64,000 nucleotides of DNA from Arenicellales bacterium (GTDB lineage Bacteria > Pseudomonadota > Gammaproteobacteria > Arenicellales > JAJDZL01). Below the pieces are notes generated by a model. The model was not told the origin of the DNA, searched no databases, and was given only the letters and a program-made list of their open reading frames with translations. Where the stretch lies: positions 496,001 through 560,000 of the forward strand of contig OY282380.1 of NCBI GenBank assembly GCA_958295885.1, given 5' to 3'. How positions within the stretch are numbered: the first letter of the stretch is position 1; every line of letters begins with the position of its first letter. The translations under genes were made by a program, and so were the position numbers. This document shows, one piece after another, positions 8,990 to 19,100 of this stretch.

Positions 8990-10372
8990 CTTCAATATAC
9001 GGTTTGAGACCCGCTGTCACCTGTCAACGGCCGAACGGTTCAGAATTTCGAACTCAATTCATGTTGTTTCGAAGCCGATCAACCTGCTCCGGCGTCAATT
9101 CCGTAACATCACAAATATCTTCGATGCGCATTCCCATTGCAAGTAATTTACGGGCATGTCGCAGCTGTGCTTCCTCGATTCCTTGCCGACGGCCTTTTTT
9201 GATACCTTTTTCGATTCCTTCCTCGATTCCTTCCTCTCGACCTTGTCTAAACTCTAGAGAAGTCAAGCCCTCTAATTTTTTGACTACCACTTCCATGTCA
9301 ATCACTCCTTTTATTTCCTTGCTAAATTGCGGATTCCTTCGTACCATATAATCTTTGACAAACCACTTCAAAAAGTCCTCCAACAAGTCTTCATTCCCTG
9401 TGTTCTCGCAACTCGACTTGATCTCGGCTACCAATTCTCTAGTCTCGCCCAAGGAATCGGTTCCTTCCAAACCCACCAAGCCCGCCATCACATTCCCCTT
9501 CAGCTTCCGAGCCGCCGCACCCTGCTGAGACAGATCAAACAGATAATATTCCTGCTGAGCATACCACTGCACCGGGAACATCGGATCTTGGCTCTCAATC
9601 AAATCCCGCACTCCCAAAGCTGCCGTCCAAGGCTTCAGTCCATTATAAATGACGATCGGTATGATCGCCGGATAGCGCCGCCCCTGCTTCTTATTTTTTT
9701 GTTCTCGCACTGCCTGCTGCAGCAGCAATGCGCGGTAAACCTGCATCCGAACTGCCATGTCTAGATCGACTGACGACTGAAATTCCAGTGCAATAATCAA
9801 CCAGACCGAACCTCGTTCGGTTTCCACTCGCCACACGGAATCGGCGTGACGCTGGATTAGTTTGGATCTTGCTTTGAGTTCGGCGACAAAACTAGCTCGC
9901 ATTGACTGCAGCGTTTCATATTTCAAGCCTTTGCACCAAGGACGTGAAGAAAAAAAGCCTCGCAGCAGTTCTTCCACCAAGTAAGGGTGAGAAAACAACA
10001 GTTTGAAAAGAGGGTCGTGGTCGATTTTGGTTGATGAAGCAGACATAACTGATTTTTCTTTAGCAAGGGTAGGAAACTTGAATTCGATTCGCAGCTGCCT
10101 TCGCACAAAGAAACCTGCGAAAAGACTCAAATGTGAACATTCCACAGTGTATTTGCCTTTTGACGGGCGAGAATCCCATGGCAGCTGAAACATTCAGCGA
10201 CGGCGAATCGCACAGTCAATTGATTCATGCAAGAATAATTGACCCATCTATCTCAGCTGCTCGCCCGTCCTGTTCGACGAAGGACGGGTGCTCAGGACTG
10301 CAGACTGAATTAATTTTATTTGGTCCAATCGAACATTGCAACCGCATTGCCTTCAATGCAGGGCTGTTTATT
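8990..10372 (-). repeat. rpn unit, copy 1 (inverted relative to 20.6-22.0 kb)
   Basis: The whole segment matches 20,588-21,983 in inverse orientation. It comprises an IS66-like gene end (the minus strand reads GNAVAMFDW then K and stop, near 10,330), a GC-rich imperfect hairpin around CGCCCGTCCTG..., the rpn gene, and a short tail with GGCCGTTGACAGG. The two copies differ by scattered substitutions and in the 3' repeat tract of rpn. Confidence 0.75.
9054..10046 (-). CDS. Rpn family PD-(D/E)XK nuclease (YhgA-like), copy 1
   Basis: Rpn proteins are DNA nucleases, formerly called transposase_31, linked to RecA-independent recombination and in some cases phage defence. The start MSASSTKIDHDPLFKLLFSH is typical; I take the ATG at 10046 because the homologous copy has AAGGA upstream there and the family starts at this point. 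The nuclease core follows: VWRVETERGSVWLIIALEFQ (Glu, then E-x-Q in the PD-(D/E)XK fold), DMAVRMQVYRALL, YPAIIPIVIYNG. The C-terminus has Gly-x-x-Glu repeats (GIEEGIEKGIKKG) and then LLAMGMRIEDICDVTEL. Length, 330 residues, is normal and the frame is intact. The copy at 20.9 kb is nearly identical up to about residue 230. Confidence 0.85.
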   Translation of the reverse strand: MSASSTKIDHDPLFKLLFSHPYLVEELLRGFFSSRPWCKGLKYETLQSMRASFVAELKARSKLIQRHADSVWRVETERGSVWLIIALEFQSSVDLDMAVRMQVYRALLLQQAVREQKNKKQGRRYPAIIPIVIYNGLKPWTAALGVRDLIESQDPMFPVQWYAQQEYYLFDLSQQGAAARKLKGNVMAGLVGLEGTDSLGETRELVAEIKSSCENTGNEDLLEDFLKWFVKDYMVRRNPQFSKEIKGVIDMEVVVKKLEGLTSLEFRQGREEGIEEGIEKGIKKGRRQGIEEAQLRHARKLLAMGMRIEDICDVTELTPEQVDRLRNNMN

Positions 10373-10390
10373 GATCAAGCCAGCTGCTTG

Positions 10391-10760
10391 AGATGAGTTG
10401 ATTTACATTCGAAGCTGAATATTTGTCATCGATTCGCGTATGGATCAGCATTCAAAAGTTGAACTGAATCGGTGAAAGATAGATTTGTCGAAGCTGGCTA
10501 TTAAAGCGGTCAGGCACCAGGAGGAGACGGAGTTTTTGGCTCTGATGTGCGGGCATCACTAGCTTGGCGTGCCGTACAAGATTGGTGAAAGTGCGCTTTA
10601 TGCTGCAGTTTTTCAAGGTTGATGGGAAGCGTTGAGTTCATTTTATACCGCGCTGATAAGCAGCGCTCAAGACGGGCAGCTGAGCTGGCATCGGCCGACT
10701 GCATCTGATCACGATTCAGTCGCGGTTTGTGGCTCTCGACCCGAGCGCCACATCCGAATG
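10391..10760 (+). pseudogene. DUF4338/ISAs1-type transposase, decayed copy B (N-terminal)
   Basis: Positions 10,391-10,500 match 2,060-2,165 upstream of copy A. The following frame reads EETEFLALMCGHH, a stop, LGVPYKIGESALYAAVFQG, then WEALSSFYTALISSAQDGQLSW, which is the N-terminal part of DUF4338 proteins (..EHHYLG..KIGE.L.YVA...). It breaks off at the point where copy A continues with LYLITNQSRF. Together the two copies show what the intact gene looked like. Confidence 0.65.
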
Positions 10761-10769
10761 GCGAAAGTC

Positions 10770-10997
10770 AAACAGAAGTTCTCAGAAACCTTCCGAAACT
10801 ATGATTATGCCCAAGCTTACTGTCGCATCTCCAGCAGCCTGCAGTCGATGTCCTGCCAAGGAGACAACTCGTTTGACGCGGTGTAAATTGCGCTTGACGG
10901 CAATGCAGTGCCAATGCTCGGCCAGTCCAAGTAAGATCATTTTCATTCAGATTTACTGAAATTTCCATACCCGCTTCGGGGGGAGTAGTTACCTCAT
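10770..10997 (+). pseudogene. IS66-family TnpC C-terminal end and terminus
   Basis: The plus strand reads FSETFRNYDYAQAYCRISSS, then LQSMSCQGDNSFDAV and, after a stop, LDGNAVPMLGQSK. YCRISS.LQ.M..QG is the IS66 TnpC C-terminus. The stretch is colinear with the minus strand of 8140-8340, including non-coding sequence after the stop (CCCGCTTCGGGG..GAGTAGTT), so it includes an element end. Confidence 0.7.
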
Positions 10998-11139
10998 CCG
11001 AATTGTTGCGCAGCCGAATTGAAAACCTGCTCAACATTAACCATGAGTGAGTACGGCTGTCAGTACTGATCGACTGAATTGTGGTTGATGATCAATTCGG
11101 TAGTTGGTGTCATGCCGAATTAGGCTGTGCGAATCAGCG

Positions 11140-11340
11140 AACTGATTGATGATCGAACTTTTGTATTTGAAGCACATCTACAAGTTGTCCGATGAAGCGG
11201 TGTTCGGTCGCTGGTTGGAAAATCCGTATTGGCAGTATTTTTGTGGTAACAGTTACTTTCAGAGGCAATGGCCGATTGACCCGAACAGTCTGACCCGGTT
11301 TCGTCAATGCATCGGCAAAGGGGACTGCGAATAGCTGCAG
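11140..11340 (+). pseudogene. IS5-type transposase N-terminal fragment
   Basis: A 62-codon frame reads IELLYLKHIYKLSDEAVFG, RWLENPYWQYFCG, then WPIDPNSLTRFRQCIG, the conserved start of IS5-group transposases (helix-turn-helix DUF772 region). It stops at 11,334 with no catalytic domain. The rest of the gap to yicC (11,341-11,668) shows nothing recognisable. Confidence 0.7.
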
Positions 11341-11668
11341 CAGACGATACAAGCCGGAGTAAAAAGCAACACGGTGCGAATCTGGGTATTTTAGTGCGTC
11401 TTAGTCATCGTCACGGTGTGAAGCAACAATAAAGCAATTCTCGACTTTCGACCGACTGCCAGCAGACTTTTAACTTCTCACCTTTCCAAGCGCTGTAGGT
11501 CAAAGTCGCTTTTTGACAATGCAGTTCCGCCACAGACTCCCAGCAACTCTGTGCTGTAAAAGTAGACTGAGTTTAGACTTAGGGTCATTAACTTCATCAA
11601 AACGCAAATTAGTCGGAATTTCTCTATGCCATCCGTCAGCTGACCGAATGAATTGGAAAAAATAAAGA

Positions 11669-12535
11669 CTAAACTATGTTTTGAATCTGCTCCCGAATCT
11701 TTTCTAGGATCACCTTCATTTCAACCATGGCCGAAGTAAACTCGTAGTGATTGGATTTTGCAGCACATGTGTTGACTTCGCGAAGAAGTTCCTGCAACAG
11801 AAAATTCATTCGTCTGCCTGCATCACTTTCCGAAGCTAGAGTTCGAGTGAGTTCATCGATATGGCAGCCGATTCGATCCATTTCCTCGCTGACGTCCATT
11901 TTGATCAAAATCAGTGCAATTTCCTGCTCCATGCGCATAGGGTCAAATTCAACATTGATTTCAGCCAATTTATTCAACAGGCGAATCTTTATGTTTTCCT
12001 TGGCTTCGGGCAGTAAATCACGCGCCAATTTTTCAAATTTTTTCAATTCTTCGATCTGCTCCTGAATCACGAGACAGATCGCCTTCCCTTCCCGCCGACG
12101 GTCAGCAGTCAATATTTCGACTGCATCGGACAGCAGGCCTAAAATTTGCTCGCTTAAATTGGAGTCGCTTGGGTCTGGACCGGCGAAAAGATCAGGCCAC
12201 TTCAGGATTTCCAGTGCGGAAGGCATTGACAGTTCAGGCAGATGTTTACGAATCTCTTCAATGTTCCCCAACAGCTCAGACAGGACCGCCGGATCCAGAA
12301 TTCGATCGGAGTTTTGAGTTTTTCCACGGCCGAAAGACAAAGAAGCATCCACTCTTCCACGCGAAATTCGAGCTCCGATAATCTTTCGGCAATCGGCCTC
12401 CAGCGGACGAAATCGATCTGGCAGCTGCACATGCAAATCAAGAGCGCGGTGATTTAAGGACCGAATGTCCCACTGAAGTTCGCATCGTTCTGTCTGACGT
12501 GAACGGGATGCGAAGCCGGTCATACTTGAAATCAT
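11669..12535 (-). CDS. yicC: YicC family endoribonuclease
   Basis: This 288-residue protein has the full family architecture: start MISSMTGFASRSR, SLNHRALDLHVQLPDRFRPL, the YicC-like N-domain, and the DUF1732 C-terminus with GRRMNFLLQELLREVNTCAAKSN. YicC proteins are oligomeric RNases linked to RNA decay in the cytoplasm. The start is fixed by the conserved Met-Thr-Gly-Phe. It is divergent from the Rieske gene across about 100 AT-rich bp. gmk, the usual neighbour in many proteobacteria, is not here. Intact and confident. Confidence 0.92.
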   Translation of the reverse strand: MISSMTGFASRSRQTERCELQWDIRSLNHRALDLHVQLPDRFRPLEADCRKIIGARISRGRVDASLSFGRGKTQNSDRILDPAVLSELLGNIEEIRKHLPELSMPSALEILKWPDLFAGPDPSDSNLSEQILGLLSDAVEILTADRRREGKAICLVIQEQIEELKKFEKLARDLLPEAKENIKIRLLNKLAEINVEFDPMRMEQEIALILIKMDVSEEMDRIGCHIDELTRTLASESDAGRRMNFLLQELLREVNTCAAKSNHYEFTSAMVEMKVILEKIREQIQNIV

Positions 12536-12637
12536 TGTTTTTTAAATTCCATATAATTGTTAGCGGTTCCGTACGGGTCCGATTCTTTTATAAAACATGA
12601 CAATTTACGATTTTCAAACCCAAAAGAGGTCAGCTAG

Positions 12638-12967
12638 TTGATTATGAACACTTCGAATGCAGGCAGCGGCGAGTTCGTTGCAAAACTCTCAGAACTTGAA
12701 GACAGAGTGCCACACCCAGTTGATGTGAAGGGCGAAGAAATTGCTCTGGTCCTAATGGATGATAAAGTATATGCCATCAACAACATTTGCACTCACGAGT
12801 ATGCCTGTCTGTCTGATGGTTACGTTGACGATGATCGAATTGTCTGCCCGCTTCATCTTGCGGAATTCGAAGTCACCACAGGAAAAGTTGTTGAAGACCC
12901 TGCGGAAGAAGACTTGCAGACGTACGCAGTCACTGTCGCCGACGAAAACATTTATATAAAAATCTGA
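12638..12967 (+). CDS. Rieske [2Fe-2S] ferredoxin
   Basis: This small soluble Rieske protein has both cluster motifs, ICTHEYACLSDG (CxH) and IVCPLHLAEF (CxxH), spaced as in ferredoxin components of ring-hydroxylating oxygenases and NirD-like proteins. The end reads EEDLQTYAVTVADENIYIKI. I use the TTG at 12638, which sits 10 nt after GAGG; an ATG at 12644 is the alternative. No oxygenase or reductase partner lies beside it, so the redox partner is unknown. The glycosyltransferase that follows is convergent, 26 bp away. Confidence 0.88.
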   Translation: MIMNTSNAGSGEFVAKLSELEDRVPHPVDVKGEEIALVLMDDKVYAINNICTHEYACLSDGYVDDDRIVCPLHLAEFEVTTGKVVEDPAEEDLQTYAVTVADENIYIKI

Positions 12968-12993
12968 ACCCGATTTGGCGCTGTCTCATTCAA

Positions 12994-14277
12994 TCAGGCG
13001 CGTAACAGCTTATCAATGATTCCTGCTGCTTTCTGCCTGCCATCCGCGGCTTTCATACGTGCACTCGTTTCCTGCAGCCGCCGATGCATCTGCTTGTCGG
13101 ACAACAAGGTTTCAATGGCTTGAATCAGTTCATCATCCGTCCAATTTGAGCGATGGGATTTCAAACCATGTTCCTTCTCCTGAATTCGAGTTGCGTTGTC
13201 ATGCCCATCCCAGACATACGACATAATCAAGGCTGGTTTTCCAAAATACAGGCATTCGGTAAAACTGTTGTTGCCGCCGTGATGGATTACTACATCGGCT
13301 TGTTCAATCACGGAAGGCTGTGGATACCAAGACTCAATGTGAATGTTGTCCGGAATTGATTCGTAAGCATCTCGGTAATCTCCGACATTGACCAAGACGC
13401 GATAATCCAATCGTCCGAACAGGTCGATCATACGCTGTAGCAAGTCGGTGTCGCCTGATCCGAGACTGCCGAAACTAAGGTAGATCAAAGGCGCTTCATT
13501 GGCTCGCTTGAAAGTGGGAATTTCGTATTCTATTTCCTGTCGGACGCAGCCTTCCAAATATTGGTACTGCGCCGGATTCAAAGGGTTCCGTCGCTCATAT
13601 TTCAATGGTTCTGGATACAGAAGCAAGTTCATATAGGGTGACGGCTCAAAAAATTCTCCCAATGGATAAGGTTGTTCACCACAGGATTCAAGAAAGCCAT
13701 TGAAGTCTTCGTGAATCGGTTTAATGACCTCATTGAACCTGTCCTGATAGGCTTGAAAGCATTGTTCATCCCGTTCACCACAGCCTGACAGATGAGGAGG
13801 AATCCCAGGATCAGGAATCTCGTTTTCGCTGCAGGAAATGATCCGCACCCACGGAACTCCAAATTGTTTGGTGGCCGGAAATAAGACAACATTGTCAATG
13901 AGAATGATGTCGGGCCGCAAATCATTCAAAACTGCTGGCAGCTCTTTTTCAGCCCATTTCGATGTGTCAACGATCGCTTCCCAGCATTCTTTGACATAAT
14001 TGTCGATTTGCTCGTAGGGAGATTTATTGAAATTTGGAATATGTCCATTGATGAAATCGGACCAGTACCTTGCCATTTCCTCGGGTTCCATGGGCTCTGA
14101 CAGGTTGACAATCCGTTCTTCAAACCCGTAATTGGAAAACACTCCGGAAAATCCTGGATCGGTCAGAAACACGCATCGGTGTCCCATCGCCCGACAAGCC
14201 TGGGCGATCCCTACAGAGTTTAAGGCAGGTCCAAATGCTCCTTCCGGAAAAAACGCAATTACTTTTTGTTCACTCAT
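12994..14277 (-). CDS. UDP-glycosyltransferase-like (GT1/MGT family)
   Basis: A GT-B fold transferase of 427 residues. The N-domain begins VIAFFPEGAFGPALNSVGIAQACRAMGHRCVFLTD. The C-domain has PLIYLSFGSLG and the nucleotide-sugar signature WYPQPSVIEQADVVIHHGGNNSFTECLYFGKPALIM followed by WDGHDNATRI. This resembles macrolide/zeaxanthin glycosyltransferases of family GT1, which add a sugar to small lipophilic acceptors. The acceptor cannot be told from sequence. It stands alone on its strand with no sugar-biosynthesis genes nearby. The start ATG follows a GGGAG-like site. Confidence 0.85.
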   Translation of the reverse strand: MSEQKVIAFFPEGAFGPALNSVGIAQACRAMGHRCVFLTDPGFSGVFSNYGFEERIVNLSEPMEPEEMARYWSDFINGHIPNFNKSPYEQIDNYVKECWEAIVDTSKWAEKELPAVLNDLRPDIILIDNVVLFPATKQFGVPWVRIISCSENEIPDPGIPPHLSGCGERDEQCFQAYQDRFNEVIKPIHEDFNGFLESCGEQPYPLGEFFEPSPYMNLLLYPEPLKYERRNPLNPAQYQYLEGCVRQEIEYEIPTFKRANEAPLIYLSFGSLGSGDTDLLQRMIDLFGRLDYRVLVNVGDYRDAYESIPDNIHIESWYPQPSVIEQADVVIHHGGNNSFTECLYFGKPALIMSYVWDGHDNATRIQEKEHGLKSHRSNWTDDELIQAIETLLSDKQMHRRLQETSARMKAADGRQKAAGIIDKLLRA

Positions 14278-14860
14278 CGCTGATTACTCCCTCATTTTCT
14301 AATGAATTTTCAGTATTTCAATCTGATTCAAGTTTGATGCCATTCAAACTATTGCGACACCCGCTGACGCCAGCCGAGCCAGTTTGAGGGCATTTTTGGT
14401 TGACTTTCGATTGTCGTCCTTCAAAACTCTTCGCCTCAGCATGCTGCGCTGACAGCATCGCGACTCTTATGTTCTCATGGTTGCTCCGGATCAAAGCAAA
14501 TTGTCAGCATCGACAGCCTTGCACTTCCGGCCCGATTCAGATATCGCTTTGTTGACATCGGTTCAATTTTATAGCGTTGAATATTCAAGGCGCCGTTTTT
14601 TACATCCAAGCCAGGTGCGATTTGTGCGGACCAAATATTTGCATGCTGCTGCATCGCGTCTATCCAGACATTCAATTCTGTTCTGATTCACTGGCTAGAT
14701 TTCATAAAATCTACGAGTAAACAGTATTGAAATGCTCCTTGGTTCGATCACCTTCAAATTAGAATAAAAATTTGCTCAACTGAGTTTTGAATCAAGCTCG
14801 AATGTGAAAGTGAAGTTCATTTTTGTACGCTGACCGTTCAATCCAACTAATAATAATTTT
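14278..14860. other. Intergenic region upstream of the RND pump
   Basis: About 580 bp separate the divergent glycosyltransferase and efflux genes. Short frames around 14,475-14,686 carry no motif. The promoter of the efflux operon should lie in the AT-rich last 150 bp, but no convincing -35/-10 pair or operator palindrome stands out. Confidence 0.35.
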
Positions 14861-16108
14861 GTGAAAAAGATCCCCAGACAAATTTTTCGATTTGGCTTGC
14901 CAATTGCCATCCTCGGCGCGAGTGTGATCGGCTTTAATTTACTAAAAGTTGAGTCAGAAACACTTGCTCCAAAGATTCCCGAACAGCGTACATGGCTGGT
15001 GGAAGTTCAGAAAGTCGAAAAGGTAACTCTCGCGCCGACTGTCGAACTGTTCGGAAGGGTGACGACGACTTCCCACTCAAAGTTAACTTCGATTTTAGAT
15101 GCCGATGTCGTTGAAGTAAACTTTTCAGTCGGGCAGCCCGTTGAGGAAGGGGACGCGTTGATTCGCCTGGATTCACGGACGCTTGAATCTCAATTGCAGC
15201 AGCTCCAGGCAGACATCGCTCGAATCAATGCCTCATTAGACCGGGAAACGCAGCGCTTGATCACGGACGAGGAACTGCTGAGTCATGAAATGCGTCTGCA
15301 TCAGCTTGCCAACGAATCCCTAGAGAGAAATCGAAGGCTCAAGGACCGCAATATTATTTCACAAGCGGAATTTGACGGTTCGGAACGAGCCGAACAACAG
15401 GCCCGCCAGGCAGTAACCGCTCGAAATGCGTCAATTCGAGAACATCCGAGCAGGGTTGCAGTTCTCGAAGCCGAACTTCAGCGGACATCGATTGCCTTGA
15501 ATAAAACGCAGCGGGACCTGGAGGAAGCCGTCATCACTGCACCTTATTCCGGCCGGATCACGCAAGTTCACGTCGCCATAGGCAATCACGTTGGAATTGG
15601 AAGTCCACTCATTGACCTTTACAAATATGCAGACACCGAAATTCGTACGGTGATTCCAAATCGACACCTGCAAAAAGTTCGCACCGCGCTCTCAAACGGT
15701 GAAACACTGACTGCTGTCGCAGACTTTGACGGTCAGCCTTTGTCTTTAGCCCTTGACCGACTGGCCGCGATCGTTGATCCAGGACGAGGAGGTGTTGATG
15801 GATATTTCCGACTGGTTTCGGATACGTATCCTGAGCTTGGGCGCACCCTTACGCTAGCATTGTCTCTTCCAGCAGTCAGCAACGCAATCACAGTTCCATT
15901 TGAAGCGGTTTATGGAAGCAACCGGGTGTTCAAATTGGAGTCAACGCATATGAAAGCAGTTCAGATTGAGCGGCACGGGCAAATTCAAAGAGATGGAATT
16001 TCTTACATCGTCGCCACCAGCGATGAGCTTCAGCGCGATGAGCTGATGATCATTACGCAATTGGCTAATGCGAGTGAAGGATTGAAGGCAAAAGCTTCGA
16101 ATCTATAA
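14861..16108 (+). CDS. RND efflux periplasmic adaptor (membrane fusion protein)
   Basis: The adaptor of a tripartite pump, 415 residues. A single N-terminal membrane anchor (about residues 9-27) is followed by the lipoyl half-motif VVEVNFSVGQPVEEGDALIRLD, a long alpha-hairpin (about 105-215), the second lipoyl half AVITAPYSGRITQVHVAIG, then beta-barrel and membrane-proximal domains ending in VPFEAVYG. The start is GTG. It lies 40 bp before the RND gene and must be co-transcribed. No TolC-type outer-membrane gene is in the window. Confidence 0.9.
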   Translation: MKKIPRQIFRFGLPIAILGASVIGFNLLKVESETLAPKIPEQRTWLVEVQKVEKVTLAPTVELFGRVTTTSHSKLTSILDADVVEVNFSVGQPVEEGDALIRLDSRTLESQLQQLQADIARINASLDRETQRLITDEELLSHEMRLHQLANESLERNRRLKDRNIISQAEFDGSERAEQQARQAVTARNASIREHPSRVAVLEAELQRTSIALNKTQRDLEEAVITAPYSGRITQVHVAIGNHVGIGSPLIDLYKYADTEIRTVIPNRHLQKVRTALSNGETLTAVADFDGQPLSLALDRLAAIVDPGRGGVDGYFRLVSDTYPELGRTLTLALSLPAVSNAITVPFEAVYGSNRVFKLESTHMKAVQIERHGQIQRDGISYIVATSDELQRDELMIITQLANASEGLKAKASNL

Positions 16109-16148
16109 ACAGTCCGCGAACGACGAAATTCCAAGACATTCAACAACC

Positions 16149-19100
16149 ATGGAACGAAAAAACATTCTAGATATTTTTGCAACCCATCCGGTTGCCATGA
16201 ATATTTTGATGCTGATTATTTTTGTGGGTGGCATCTACGTGATTAGTCGAATCAATGTCCAGTTTTTTCCTGATTTCAAATTGGATTTCGTCGAAGTGCG
16301 CACGGATTGGCTGGGTGCAGCTGCAGAAGACGTTGAACAGTCGATCACAAACCGCTTGGAGCTGGAGCTCAAAAACGTTGACGACCTGAAAAACCTTACA
16401 TCCGAATCCAGATTTGGAGTTTCATTAGTTTTTCTCGAATTCATACCAGGCATCGACATCGCTACCGCAAAAGAAGAAGTGCAAAGCTTGGTGGATACGG
16501 TTGTTTCAGATCTGCCAGAAGAAGCAGAACGCCCCGTCGTACGGGAAGTCAAGCGATATGAGCTGATTGCGAATTTGGTGATCGCAGGACATTCTATCGA
16601 TCAACTGCGAGTATTGGCCAATGAGTTTAAAGATGATCTGCTCGCTCGAGGCGTTGGAAAGATCAATGTTAAAGGTTTGCCGGTCGAAGAAATTGCAATT
16701 CAGGTGCCGGGCGAAACCCTTCGCGATCTTGGATTGAATCTGCATCAGATCGGACAGAGAATTCAATCGCACTCCTATGACTCATCGGTCGGGATATCCG
16801 GCCGCAATGACTCAGCCCGTGAAATTCGTTTCCTCGACCAACGTCGCAGTGAATTAAGTTTTGAGAACGTTCCCGTCATCGTGGATTCTGATGGACGTTA
16901 TATCTCACTGGGAGACATAGCAACAATTAAGCGCCAGCCCAAGTCAGATCAGGTCTTCCTGACATATCGCGGAAAACCTGCAGTTCAGCTGACTTTACAA
17001 CGGCAAAAATCAACCGACACGCTGAAGAGCGCTGACGTCTTGTATGACTGGATGGATGAAATTACGCCTCAACTGCCGCCGGCTGTAGAAATCTCGGTTT
17101 ATTCAGATCAGTCAATTGCTCTGCGCGACCGACTTCGAGTTCTAATTAATAATGGATTGGTTGGATTGATACTGGTGTTGATCGTCCTATATGTATTCCT
17201 AAATACCCGTCTCGCCTTCTGGGTCGCGATGGGCATACCCGTGTCTTTATTTGGAGCAATTTCAATTTTGTATTTGTCGGGTGGATCTTTGAACATGATC
17301 ACTCTGTTCGGATTTATTATGACGATCGGGATCATCGTGGATGATGCGATTGTCGTGGGAGAAGACGCCTTAACCCGATTTTCACGAAATTCCTCTCCTG
17401 CAGAAGCCGCTTGCGGCGCTTCTAGACGGATGTTCGTACCAATTATCGCCGCTTCGTTAACCACAATTTTTGCCTTCCTGCCGGTAATGATCATCTCTGG
17501 CATTATCGGTGTCGTGCTCGGTCAGATCGCCCTTGTTGTGGTGTGTGTCGTCGCAACTTCGTTAATTGAAGCATTCTTCATTCTGCCGGGGCATCTTCGG
17601 CACTCATTTGAAGGAATTGTACGCAGGTCGAAAGGCATAAAGCCCTCACTCGTTGATCGATTTGTCGCGCATGTTCGAGACCATTGGTTTCGCAGAGCCA
17701 TAACGACATCAATTTCGAATCCTATCACCACAATCTGCATAGGGCTGGGATTGTTGATTGTAACAGTGGGACTGTTTGCGTCGGGAAGGCTGAGCTACAG
17801 TTTTTTCCCTACGCCGGAGTTAAATGAGGTTTTTGTAAACGTTACTTTCAGCGCTGGAACACCCAGAAGTACGGTCGATCAATATCTTGAGGAAATCGAG
17901 GAACTTCTATATGAAACAGACTCAGAGTTAGGTGGAAATTTAGTTCGATTCTCAATGGTTCAGCACGGTTCGACCCATGGAGACGACGGCGACCGACGCA
18001 GAATTGGCCGGAATTACGGTTCAGTTGTTGCGGAGTTGGTACAGTCGGATTCACGTGAAGTTCGAACAACCGAATTTCTCCGCGGATGGGAAAGCAAAAT
18101 TCAGCATGTGCCCGGATTGGAAACCGTGATTGTACTAACGACGACAGCGGGACCTCCAGGACGAGATATTGAAGTTGAGATTAGCGGACCATCAAAAACT
18201 GCGGCAAAGAACGCCGCGATTTCGCTCACTGAATACCTGCAGGAACTGCCAGGTGTCTACGGAATTTTAGACAACACGAGCTACGGCAATCAGCAACAAA
18301 TCATGAAACTGACCCCTTTGGGGCAGACTCTTGGTCTGACCGTCAATGAAGTCAGTCGACAGCTGAGATCTTCAATTGAAGGAATCATCATTCAGTCTTT
18401 CACTACGAAGTACCACGATATCGAAGTAAAACTTACTCTGCCTGCTTCAGAAAAGAATCAGGCGAGCGAACTGGATAACATTCACATCGTCCTGCCGTCC
18501 GGTGAGTCTATTCCTTTGCTTGATGTAGTTGTCATCCATCCGTCAAGAGGGTTTGACTCGCTGCTGCACCGAAATGGTGATTTTTCCATTGAAGTCAGTG
18601 CCAGCGTTGACGAAGCAACTGCCAACACCAATGAAATCCTTCAGCATTTGGAAACAGAAATTCGACCGCAGATTGAAGAAACTTACGGTGTGTCCTGGGC
18701 GCAGGGAAAAAGACTGGAGGATCAGACAGCAACCGAAGCATCGATGAAGACGGGAGCGATGATTGCCCTCGTTTTGATTTACCTGACGCTGGCCTGGATT
18801 TTTGGTTCCTACACCTGGCCACTGTTTGTGATGCTTGCCATTCCATTTGGTGTCGTCGGAGCCGCCTGGGGACATTTCATTCTCGGAATCCCCTTCACAA
18901 TCATCACGATTCTCGGTTTAATTGGTCTTTCCGGAATCGTTGTGAACAATGCGATCGTCCTGGTGGTATTCTACAAGCGCATTCGAATTGCCGGGCTGGG
19001 AATCAAGCAGGCTATGGTTGAAGCAGGCTGTCGCAGACTGCGCCCTGTAGTGCTGTCAACATTGACGACGATCGTCGGGCTGCTGCCGCTTCTGTTTGAG

